64,000 bases of DNA from Bacteroidia bacterium (lineage in GTDB: Bacteria > Bacteroidota > Bacteroidia > Flavobacteriales > Schleiferiaceae): NCBI GenBank assembly GCA_030424545.1, contig JAUHWL010000002.1, positions 310,001-374,000 on the forward strand. Reading direction: 5' to 3'. Positions 53,275-61,546 of this stretch are shown here, one piece after another. The translations under genes and the position numbers were made by a program. Position 1 is the stretch's first letter. Every line of letters begins with the position of its first letter. A model generated the notes under the pieces. That model worked only from the letters and a program-made list of their open reading frames with translations. It made no database searches and was not told the DNA's origin.

Positions 53275-54876
53275 ATGAAAAATTTTGTAGAGAAAAGATT
53301 AGGCAACGCCAAAGACGATATTTTAAGTGGTTTAACCGTTGCGCTTGCCCTTGTTCCTGAGGCTGTTGCATTTGCCTTTGTGGCAGGCGTAGATCCACTA
53401 GTTGGTCTTTATGCCGCGTTTATGATTGGATTAATTACCTCTATTTTTGGAGGTAGGCCAGGCATGATTTCTGGTGCAACCGGAGCGTTGGCCGTAGTAA
53501 TGGTTACGTTGGTTGCCCAGGGCAATGATATGGGCAATGAGGGCGAAAACCTCGGGCTGTATTATCTCTTCGCCACTGTTATTTTAATGGGAATCATACA
53601 GATGTTGGCGGGTGTTTTAAAACTGGGCAAATTTGTACGTCTTATTCCGCAACCGGTAATGATGGGTTTTGTAAACGGTTTGGCTATTGTGATTTTTGTA
53701 TCTCAATTGGGCATGTTTACAGAAGTGGTAGATGGTGAAAAAACATGGCTTAGTGGTAATGATTTAATGATGATGCTCGGTTTAGTGGCCTTAACGATGG
53801 GCATTATGCTAGGCCTGCCAAAGCTCACCAAAAAAGTACCCGAAGCTTTAGCAGCAATCGTGGTGGTAAGTTTAATAGTCATTTTTGCCAACTTAGATGT
53901 GGCCACCGTGGGCAGCTTTATTAAAGATGGCGGGGGCGAAGGTTTAAAAGGAGGATTGCCCACTTTTCAATGGGATATTTTTTCTAAAATCCCCATGAAT
54001 TTAGAAACGCTTTATTTTATTTTTCCTTATGCGCTAATTCTTGCTGCTATTGGATTAATTGAGTCTTTAATGACTTTAAACCTGATTGATGATTTAACCG
54101 AAACTAGAGGGAACAGCAATCGTGAATGTTTAGCGCAAGGAGGTGCAAACATAGTTACAGGTCTTTTTGGAGGCATGGGAGGATGTGCCATGATTGGGCA
54201 ATCTATCATCAACATTAAATCGGGCGGGCGAGGAAGATTGTCTGGAATTGTTGCAGCGGTTACGCTTTTAATGTTTATCCTTTTTGCAAGCACATATATA
54301 GAAATGGTGCCCATTGCAGCTTTGGTGGGGGTAATGTTTATGGTGGTTATTGGCACATTTGCGTGGAGTAGCTTCCGCATTCTTGGTAAAATTCCTGTTG
54401 CTGATGCCTTTGTATTAATACTGGTTTCTGGCCTTACCGTTGTGTTTGATTTGGCCATTGCTGTATTTGTTGGTGTAATTGTTAGTGCATTGGTATTTTC
54501 TTGGGAAAATGCTAAAAAAATTCGTGCACGAAAAAGTATAAAAGCAGATGGAACAAAGGTTTACGAAATATGGGGCCCGTTATTTTTTGGCTCGATAAAA
54601 GCATTCAGCGAAAAATTTGATGTTAAAGGTGACCCAGAAAACGTAGAAATAGATTTTGTTGAATGTCGTGTGTCTGACCATTCGGGATTAGAAGCTTTGT
54701 TTCAATTGGTCACTAAATACCATAACGCCAATAAAAAGGTTACTTTAAAACATTTAAGTCCAGAGTGTAATCAATTGTTGCGTAAAGCTAGTCCGCTTTT
54801 TCATGATATTATAGAAGAAGATATTGATGATCCTCGTTACCATTTGGCGATAGATCCTGAAGCTTTTAAAGCATAA
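53275..54876 (+). CDS. SulP-family anion transporter with STAS domain
   Basis: A 533-residue transporter for sulphate, bicarbonate or a dicarboxylate. The first helices carry the family signature TVALALVPEAVAFAFVAGV followed by PLVGLYAAFMIGLI. About twelve helices reach residue 410. The C-terminal cytoplasmic STAS domain (about 420-530) ends with VEIDFVECRVSDHSGLEALF. The substrate cannot be named. The PBP1A gene follows after 47 bases on the same strand. Confidence 0.92.
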   Translation: MKNFVEKRLGNAKDDILSGLTVALALVPEAVAFAFVAGVDPLVGLYAAFMIGLITSIFGGRPGMISGATGALAVVMVTLVAQGNDMGNEGENLGLYYLFATVILMGIIQMLAGVLKLGKFVRLIPQPVMMGFVNGLAIVIFVSQLGMFTEVVDGEKTWLSGNDLMMMLGLVALTMGIMLGLPKLTKKVPEALAAIVVVSLIVIFANLDVATVGSFIKDGGGEGLKGGLPTFQWDIFSKIPMNLETLYFIFPYALILAAIGLIESLMTLNLIDDLTETRGNSNRECLAQGGANIVTGLFGGMGGCAMIGQSIINIKSGGRGRLSGIVAAVTLLMFILFASTYIEMVPIAALVGVMFMVVIGTFAWSSFRILGKIPVADAFVLILVSGLTVVFDLAIAVFVGVIVSALVFSWENAKKIRARKSIKADGTKVYEIWGPLFFGSIKAFSEKFDVKGDPENVEIDFVECRVSDHSGLEALFQLVTKYHNANKKVTLKHLSPECNQLLRKASPLFHDIIEEDIDDPRYHLAIDPEAFKA

Positions 54877-54923
54877 AAATGCGAAATTGGTTTGTATTGC
54901 GTTTATTCTCCTAATACAATAAA

Positions 54924-57206
54924 ATGGCAAAAAAAAGTGGCAAAAAAGGCGTAGGTAAAAAAGCAAAAAAGAAGAAGTACAGGTTAGCAAAGTTTCTTTT
55001 TAAATTGGCATTAATCTTTGGTACAATGCTGGTTTTGTTTTTTGGCGCCATCTATTTCGGGCTATTTGGTGCCTTGCCTACAGAGGCCGAGCTAAAGAGT
55101 ATTCAGCAAGAAAATGCATCATTAATTCTTTCGGCAGATAATCATGTTATTGGGAAAGTTTTTGCCAAAAACCGCACGCAAATAGATAGCGCAACGGTAC
55201 CCCAGTTTTTATTAGACGCGCTTGTTTCTACCGAGGATAAACGATTTTACACCCACGAAGGTGTAGATTATTTTAGCTACATACGCGTGTTTTTGCGCAC
55301 CATTATATTGCAAGATAAAGCGGGCGGTGGGGGCAGTACCATTACCCAACAGCTTATTAAAAACCTTATGGGCCGACCTAATTATGGCGTGCTTACCATG
55401 CCCATTAGTAAGATTAAAGAAATAATTGTTGCCACTCGCATAGAAGAGATTTATACTAAAAATCAAATTCTTGTTCTATACTTTAATACGGTGCCGTTTG
55501 GCGAAAATGTTTGGGGTGTAGAGGCCGCATCTAGCCGATATTTTAACAAGCATTGCAGTGAACTTGATGTACCGCAAGCGGCTTTGTTGGTGGGCATGCT
55601 CAAAGCAAATTCGTCTTTCAATCCGCGCCTATATCCGGAGGCGGCCATCGCCAGAAGAAATACCGTTTTGCAACTTATGGCCGATGCTGGAAAACTTTCC
55701 CCAGAAAAAGCTGATAAATACCAGGCTGAGCCATTACAACTAGATTATACCAACTATGATTTGTATAACCCCTCTGGCTATTTTGTATTTAAAGTACGGC
55801 AAGAAGTAAATACAATCTTAGCCGAATACAACAAAGCAAACAACACAAGTTATGATGTTGAAAAGGATGGGTTACAAATAAAAACAACATTGAATTTTGC
55901 CATGCAAAATATGGCGGTAGAAGCAGTGAAGAAGCAACTGTCTGCAAAGCAAAAAATTTTAGCAAAAGAGCTAGAAGGTTCTTCATACAAAAAGGCTTTT
56001 TATAAGAAACACGCTACTTTGGCACAAGACACAACAAAAAAACTTCGGTTTGTATTTTCTTGGGATGATAAAAATCAAAAGGAAATTACCAAGATTGATA
56101 GTGCATGGCAATATCAGCAATTGTTGCATGCTAGTGTATATGTGCAAGACCCTAAAAGTGGCGAAATTTTAGTTTGGGTTGGCGGCAACAACTTTAGGTA
56201 TTTGCCATATGATTTGGTTACGGCCAAACGTCAAACGGCCTCGGCATTTAAACCAATAGTTTATGCTGCGGCTTTAGAAAGCGGTTTTTCGCCCTGCGAT
56301 TATTTTAATAATGAAGCCGTTGTATATGAAGAATTTGACAATTGGGAACCCCAAAATTACAACGGTCAAGGAAGTGGAGAAACGGCCATGTGGTACGCGT
56401 TAAGTAACTCATTAAATGTACCAACGGTAGATTTATTTATGCAAACAGGCTACACAAAAGTAAGGTTGGTGGCGGCCGATATGGGTTTGAAATTACCTGT
56501 AAAAGTAACACCTGCGGTAGCTTTGGGTTCCGAATCTTTTTCGTTGCAAACGCTTACCAAAGCATACGGTGCATTTGCCAATCATGGCAAAATAGTTTCA
56601 ACCAAAATGATTACAGAAATTACCGATAAAAACGGAAATGTAATTTACAAAGCTCCTCGTACAAAATCTACACAAGTGCTTACCGATACTACGGCTTTCA
56701 TGGTTTCTAACATGTTACTTACGGCTACAAACCAAGGCACAGGGCGCAGCTTGCACAGTAGCTTTGGGGTTAAATCACACATTGCCGGTAAAACAGGAAC
56801 ATCACAAAATTATAGTGATGCGTGGTATTTATCGTTTACACAAAACTTGGTTTGCGGTGTTTGGGTAGGGGCAATGAGTCCAGATGTACATTTTAGAACT
56901 GGAGTAAACGGAAGCGGTTCTACTTTGGCATTGCCCATTGCCGCCCGCTTTTATAAGCAGATGGAAACAACATCAACACTAAGAAGAAAGTATTTAACGG
57001 GCATAGATAATAGCACTGCATTGATAGATACGTTTGCTTGTGATGGTTGGCGAGAGAAAGGTTTTTTAAACCGTTTTTTTGATGATGTTTTTCAAGGAAA
57101 ACAAACAGGAATTGATTCAGAAGAAAACAATCAGACTGAAAATGCAGAAAAGAAAGATGAAGGATTTATTAAGCGTACTTGGAAAAAAGTATTCAAAAAA
57201 AAATAG
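54924..57206 (+). CDS. Class A penicillin-binding protein 1A
   Basis: Bifunctional peptidoglycan synthase of 760 residues in the inner membrane. A basic N-terminus (KKSGKKGVGKKAKKKK) precedes one helix. The GT51 domain has EDKRFYTHEGVDYFSYIR and GGSTITQQLIKNLMGR. The transpeptidase domain has the SxxK box SAFKP, SNSLN and KTGTS. A C-terminal Glu/Lys-rich tail ends in KKVFKKK. The acyltransferase gene starts 50 bases later, so both may belong to an envelope operon. Confidence 0.95.
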   Translation: MAKKSGKKGVGKKAKKKKYRLAKFLFKLALIFGTMLVLFFGAIYFGLFGALPTEAELKSIQQENASLILSADNHVIGKVFAKNRTQIDSATVPQFLLDALVSTEDKRFYTHEGVDYFSYIRVFLRTIILQDKAGGGGSTITQQLIKNLMGRPNYGVLTMPISKIKEIIVATRIEEIYTKNQILVLYFNTVPFGENVWGVEAASSRYFNKHCSELDVPQAALLVGMLKANSSFNPRLYPEAAIARRNTVLQLMADAGKLSPEKADKYQAEPLQLDYTNYDLYNPSGYFVFKVRQEVNTILAEYNKANNTSYDVEKDGLQIKTTLNFAMQNMAVEAVKKQLSAKQKILAKELEGSSYKKAFYKKHATLAQDTTKKLRFVFSWDDKNQKEITKIDSAWQYQQLLHASVYVQDPKSGEILVWVGGNNFRYLPYDLVTAKRQTASAFKPIVYAAALESGFSPCDYFNNEAVVYEEFDNWEPQNYNGQGSGETAMWYALSNSLNVPTVDLFMQTGYTKVRLVAADMGLKLPVKVTPAVALGSESFSLQTLTKAYGAFANHGKIVSTKMITEITDKNGNVIYKAPRTKSTQVLTDTTAFMVSNMLLTATNQGTGRSLHSSFGVKSHIAGKTGTSQNYSDAWYLSFTQNLVCGVWVGAMSPDVHFRTGVNGSGSTLALPIAARFYKQMETTSTLRRKYLTGIDNSTALIDTFACDGWREKGFLNRFFDDVFQGKQTGIDSEENNQTENAEKKDEGFIKRTWKKVFKKK

Positions 57207-57256
57207 CATCAATTCACCTTATCTTTCGGCTTGGTTAAAAAGGCTTGCACCCCATT

Positions 57257-58150
57257 ATGTTATCTAAAATTTTTAATGCACTTATTGTTTTACCTTGTTC
57301 TAGGTTGCCATTAAGCTTTTTGTATGCTGTTGCAAGTGTTTTTGTGTTTGTTGTTTACCACATTTTTGGCTATCGTAAATCTGTGGTTTTTAATAATCTC
57401 CAGAAAAGTTTTCCCAAAAAATCAATGCAAGAAATTAGTGCCATTGCCGATGAATTCTATGATTATTTTGGCAGATTGATGGCCGAGGGCATCAAAGGAA
57501 TGACCATTTCTGAACGTGAATTATTGGCACGGTATAAAGTAGTAAACCCCGAATTGGTAAATAATTTTTATGATCAAGGCAAAAGTGTGATTTTGGTTTC
57601 GGGCCATTACAACAATTGGGAGTTCATGGTGCAATCATTGAACCTTCAATTTAAGCATCAAGGAGTAGGGGTAGGTAAGCCTATTACAAACAAAGGTTTT
57701 GGGGGTATGATGGATAATGCCAGAATGCGATTTGGCATGGAGCTATGGGATCATACCAACACGCGCCAAAATTTTAAAAATGCCATTGAGAATAAAAGGC
57801 TCATTACATGCATGCTACTTGCCGATCAATCTCCTAGTAATACAAAGAAAAGCTTCTGGATGAAATTCTTAAACCAGAATACGCCCACCATTTTTGGCCC
57901 TGAATATTTGGCTGTAAAATATAATGTGCCTGTTGTTTTTTACGAAGTAGCAAAAATTAAAAATGGTTATTTCGAAATTACGTTAACCCCGGTATCGCTG
58001 CATCCGCAAAAAGAAGAATATGGCGATATTACCTACCGCCACAACAAAATGTTAGAAGCAGTAATTAATAGGAATCCATCTGAATGGCTGTGGAGTCACA
58101 AACGCTGGAAGCATGCGAAAGATGCACGCAATCACACGATTAGAGAATAG
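57257..58150 (+). CDS. Lysophospholipid/lipid A acyltransferase (HtrB/LpxL family)
   Basis: A 297-residue inner-membrane acyltransferase from ATG 57257. An N-terminal helix precedes the catalytic motif SGHYNNWEF (HX4E/D). AENQSPSN-like ADQSPSNTKK and FMKFLNQNTPTIFGPE follow, and PSEWLWSHKRWKH is the typical end. It adds a secondary fatty acid to lipid A or a related lipid. Converges on the broken POT gene. Confidence 0.9.
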   Translation: MLSKIFNALIVLPCSRLPLSFLYAVASVFVFVVYHIFGYRKSVVFNNLQKSFPKKSMQEISAIADEFYDYFGRLMAEGIKGMTISERELLARYKVVNPELVNNFYDQGKSVILVSGHYNNWEFMVQSLNLQFKHQGVGVGKPITNKGFGGMMDNARMRFGMELWDHTNTRQNFKNAIENKRLITCMLLADQSPSNTKKSFWMKFLNQNTPTIFGPEYLAVKYNVPVVFYEVAKIKNGYFEITLTPVSLHPQKEEYGDITYRHNKMLEAVINRNPSEWLWSHKRWKHAKDARNHTIRE

Positions 58151-58165
58151 ATTTATAAAAAAAGG

Positions 58166-58896
58166 CTACTCAGGCTCTACAAAAATTTGTGTTGTTTCTA
58201 CATCCTCTGCGCCATGCGTGAGTTTTTTCAGTTTTTTCACAAACACAAAAAGCAACAGGCCAACCAACAAGCAGGCTACGGCAATAAACGTAAACACGGC
58301 CATTTCGCCATGTCTTGTGGCCACCTGACCCAGTAGGCCAGCTGCTTTATTTCCTAATCCAACCACCGCAAAATATGTCCCCATCATTAAACTGGCATAT
58401 TTTGCCGGTGCTAATTTGGTAACAAATGATAGTGATACCGGAGAAATACTCAGCTCGGCAACCACATGTAAGAAATAAGAAAAGAGCAACCAATAAACAG
58501 GTGCTTTACCAATCACGCTAATAGAAGCTTCATAAACAGCTCCCATCAATGCTACAAAACTGATGCTCATGATAAACATACCTATTGCCATTTTAAATAA
58601 TGCGCTAGATTCCTTACCTCTTTTAGACCACTTTAGCCAAAGCCGAGCCATTTATCTGCAATTCTACCGCCAAAGATTCCCATAAAATAAACCATCATGC
58701 CATACCAGCCGTATAGTGCAAGGGCTTCGTCAGAGGTCCATCCTAAACCAGGATTAGTTAAATCTGTGGTTTGAGCTGTTAGGTAAAGCACTAATATGGC
58801 ACGCATGCCGTAAAAAGAAAAGCGCTCCCAAAGTTCAGTAAAGAATAAAACAAACAAACCTTTGGGGTGCCCAAACAAAGTATCAGAACTGTGCAT
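58166..58896 (-). pseudogene. POT-family peptide transporter, internally deleted
   Basis: Proton-coupled peptide symporter remnant. The first part (58896-58633) encodes about 87 residues: the POT start HPKGLFVLFFTELWERFSFYG and the next helix, ending GGRIADKWLGFG and a stop. The second part (58651-58166, shifted by one frame) encodes the last helices, ELSISPVSLSFVTKLAPAKY and LMGTYFAVVGLGN, to the tail. A whole transporter of this family has about 450-600 residues, so roughly the middle 300 are missing. The two parts join within about 20 bases near 58640. It is a deletion with frameshift, or an assembly gap. Confidence 0.85.
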
Positions 58897-59132
58897 AATG
58901 ATTTTTTAAAAAATGAAAGGCTAAAAATAGAAATCTATTGGAATTGAAAATCATAAATATGAAACGGATTAAAAATGTTCAAAAAAACCACTTGTGTATA
59001 TCTATAATTTTACGCTCCTTTGATGTGCTATTTCAACTCATACAACAGCATCTTAATCGTTGTAAAATCGGCTAAAGTTGAAGTAGCATGGGGGGGTAAA
59101 ATTCTTTAAAAACAATTCAATTAGTATAAATA

Positions 59133-60443
59133 ATGGTTGATCAAATAACAAAGTCGGAAGAATTGTTGGCACGTAGAAAAGCAGTTGTTGCAAATGGAGT
59201 TGGCGTGTTTAACACCGCAACAGTGAGCAGCGCATCTGGTGCTACAATAATAGATGCAGACGGAAATGAATTAATAGATTTTGCAGGAGGTATTGGCGTT
59301 GTAAACGCTGGACACTGCCCAGAACCCGTTGTAAAAGCAATACAAGAACAAGCAGAAAAATATATACACACAAGTTTTAATGTGGTTACGTATGAGCCTT
59401 ACATTGCTTTGTGCGAGGATTTAGTAGAAATACTTCCTCATGGAGAAAATACCAAAGTAATGCTGGCAAGTACAGGTGCAGAAGCTGTAGAAAACGCCAT
59501 TAAAATAGCAAGACAAGCTACTAAACGTCAAGCAGTACTTTGTTTTACAGGTGCGTTTCATGGTCGTACTATGATGGCCATGACCTTAACTTCTAAAATA
59601 AACTACAAAGTAAACTGCGGACCTTTTGCCCCTGAGGTTTACCGATTGCCATTTCCTAACTACTACCGTTATAAACAAGAAATGTCTATGGCGGAGTTTG
59701 TAGAATGGGAGTTAAAACGACTAAACGAGTCTTCTCATAACCTTGTAAACCCAGAAAGCGTTGCCGCTATTATTGTGGAGGTTGTGCAGGGCGAGGGTGG
59801 ATTTAACGTAATGCCTGAAGGTTACATTAAAGGATTAAGACAATATTGCGATGAACACGGAATTGTGCTCGTTTTTGACGAAATACAATCAGGATTTGCA
59901 CGTACCGGATATTGGGCAAGTTGGCAACATTTTGGTGTAACACCAGATATTTCTACCTACGCAAAATCAATGGGTTCTGGTATGCCCATATCTGCCGTAG
60001 TTGGTAAAGCGGAAATAATTGATAGTGTTGCGCCAGGTACAATTGGCGGAACGTATATAGGAAACCCACTAAGCTGTGTTGCGGCAAGAGCTACCATTAA
60101 ATTAATGAAAGACCAAAACCTAAATGCAAGAGGCAAAGAGGTTGGAGATTTAATGATGCGTAGGTTTAATGAAGTTAAAAGCAAAGTTAGCGCCATTGGC
60201 GATGTGCGCGGACTTGGTGCAATGGTTGCAATAGAATTTGTGAAAAACAACGATCCTCGTCAACCAGATGCGGAAATCTGTGGCCGCATTGTATCTGCCT
60301 GTGCTAAGCGTGGCTTAATTTTAATTAGCGCAGGAACCTTTAAAAATGTTATTCGTGTTTTGGCACCACTTGTAATTTCTAATGAATTGTTAGAAAAAGG
60401 TTTAGAAATTATGGCCGAAGAAATAATCAATGCTCAAGCTTAA
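59133..60443 (+). CDS. gabT: Class III aminotransferase (GABA transaminase-like)
   Basis: PLP-dependent omega-aminotransferase of 436 residues that moves the amino group of 4-aminobutyrate or 5-aminovalerate to 2-oxoglutarate. Motifs: FAGGIGVVNAGHCPEPVVKA at the N-terminus, LVFDEIQSGFARTG with the PLP Asp, and the Schiff-base Lys near residue 277 in YAKSMGSGMP. GabT versus DavT cannot be told apart by sequence reading. The nitrilase-type gene follows after 35 bases, so the pair is one message. Confidence 0.9.
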   Translation: MVDQITKSEELLARRKAVVANGVGVFNTATVSSASGATIIDADGNELIDFAGGIGVVNAGHCPEPVVKAIQEQAEKYIHTSFNVVTYEPYIALCEDLVEILPHGENTKVMLASTGAEAVENAIKIARQATKRQAVLCFTGAFHGRTMMAMTLTSKINYKVNCGPFAPEVYRLPFPNYYRYKQEMSMAEFVEWELKRLNESSHNLVNPESVAAIIVEVVQGEGGFNVMPEGYIKGLRQYCDEHGIVLVFDEIQSGFARTGYWASWQHFGVTPDISTYAKSMGSGMPISAVVGKAEIIDSVAPGTIGGTYIGNPLSCVAARATIKLMKDQNLNARGKEVGDLMMRRFNEVKSKVSAIGDVRGLGAMVAIEFVKNNDPRQPDAEICGRIVSACAKRGLILISAGTFKNVIRVLAPLVISNELLEKGLEIMAEEIINAQA

Positions 60444-60478
60444 TTGAGTTTAATTAACGAATAATTACAATTTAAAAA

Positions 60479-61393
60479 ATGAAACCATTTGCAATTGCGG
60501 GCATCCAAATGAAGGTGTCTGCCATACATTCTAATGTAGAAACGATGAAACTGAAGTTAGATATTCTTATGAATATTTATCCTTGGGTAGAAATGGTTGT
60601 GTTTAGCGAATTATGTGGCTTTGGGCCATTAACTCACACAGCTCAAGAAGTGCCAAGTGATTTTGAAGCAGAAATGCAAAAGATGGCAGCCAAACACAAA
60701 ATTTGGTTGCTACCAGGTTCTGTTTTCGAAAAAGCGGGTGATAAAACCTACAACACAGCAACAGTTATAAACCCTAAAGGTGAAATTGTTTCGCGGTACC
60801 GCAAAATGTTTCCGTTTTACCCATATGAGGTGGGAGTTACTTCTGGAGAAGAATTTTGTGTATTTGATGTGCCAGAAGTTGGTCGTTTTGGAGTGTCTAT
60901 ATGCTATGATATGTGGTTTCCGGAAACTACCAGAACATTAACCGTAATGGGCGCAGAAGTTATATTGCATCCTACATTAACGGGTACAATAGATAGAGAA
61001 ATAGAATTGTCTATTGTGCGTGCAAGTGCTGCGCAAAACCAATGTTACATTTTTGATATTAACGGTTTAGACGCTGGTGGAAGTGGGCAATCTATAGTAT
61101 GTGGCCCAGATGGGCGCGTTTTATACCAAGCGCAAAACAATGAAGAAATGATTCCCATTGAAATTGATATGGAAAGAGTGGAGCGCAGTCGTAGATTAGG
61201 TATTCTAAGGTTAGGGCAACCGCTTAAAAGCTTTAGAGATCATTTAGGTTCTTTTACCATTTATCAACCTGGGCTAAAGCATGAGTATCTAGAAAAATTA
61301 GGGCCTTTAAATAAGCCAAAAAGATTAGACGAGTTGGCAGAACTACAAATGAAAGATGAACAGCATAATGTTATAAAAGGTCCAATTTTTTAA
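60479..61393 (+). CDS. Carbon-nitrogen hydrolase (nitrilase superfamily)
   Basis: 304-residue amidase-type enzyme. The catalytic triad is Glu44 (VFSELCGFG), Lys109 (RYRKMFPF) and Cys142 (SICYDMWFP). The family hydrolyses amides, omega-amides or N-carbamoyl groups. Next to a GABA/aminovalerate transaminase it may release an amide intermediate of basic amino-acid or polyamine breakdown (inference). A strong terminator follows. Confidence 0.88.
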   Translation: MKPFAIAGIQMKVSAIHSNVETMKLKLDILMNIYPWVEMVVFSELCGFGPLTHTAQEVPSDFEAEMQKMAAKHKIWLLPGSVFEKAGDKTYNTATVINPKGEIVSRYRKMFPFYPYEVGVTSGEEFCVFDVPEVGRFGVSICYDMWFPETTRTLTVMGAEVILHPTLTGTIDREIELSIVRASAAQNQCYIFDINGLDAGGSGQSIVCGPDGRVLYQAQNNEEMIPIEIDMERVERSRRLGILRLGQPLKSFRDHLGSFTIYQPGLKHEYLEKLGPLNKPKRLDELAELQMKDEQHNVIKGPIF

Positions 61394-61412
61394 AATTAGG
61401 CAACCATTTTTT

Positions 61413-61464
61413 AAAGCCCCATTATCGGATAAAACAATTGCGATAACGGGGCTTTATTTTTTTT
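61413..61464 (+). terminator. Strong rho-independent terminator after the gabT-nitrilase pair
   Basis: A 15-bp stem, AAAGCCCC with ATTATCG against CGATAAC with GGGGCTTT, has one mismatch, a 13-base loop, and a run of T after it. Confidence 0.9.
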
Positions 61465-61476
61465 AAGCACTCTTGG

Positions 61477-61507
61477 TTGGAGTATTAATTTTCATATATT
61501 ACCTTTC
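61477..61507 (+). promoter_or_regulatory. Predicted promoter of the decarboxylase-like gene
   Basis: TTGG at 61477-61480, a 19-base spacer and TACCTTTC at 61500-61507, one mismatch from TAnnTTTG. Leader of about 35 bases to ATG 61547. Confidence 0.45.
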
Positions 61508-61546
61508 TCATAAAAACTCTTCTTTAACAGAAACCCGCAAGCCTAT

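Noticed and set aside
58897-59132. RNA gene or riboswitch in the longest gap, which has a run of G near 59090
   Set aside because: No clover-leaf, no stable hairpin with T-run and no known riboswitch core found by eye; the gap probably holds the two divergent promoters.
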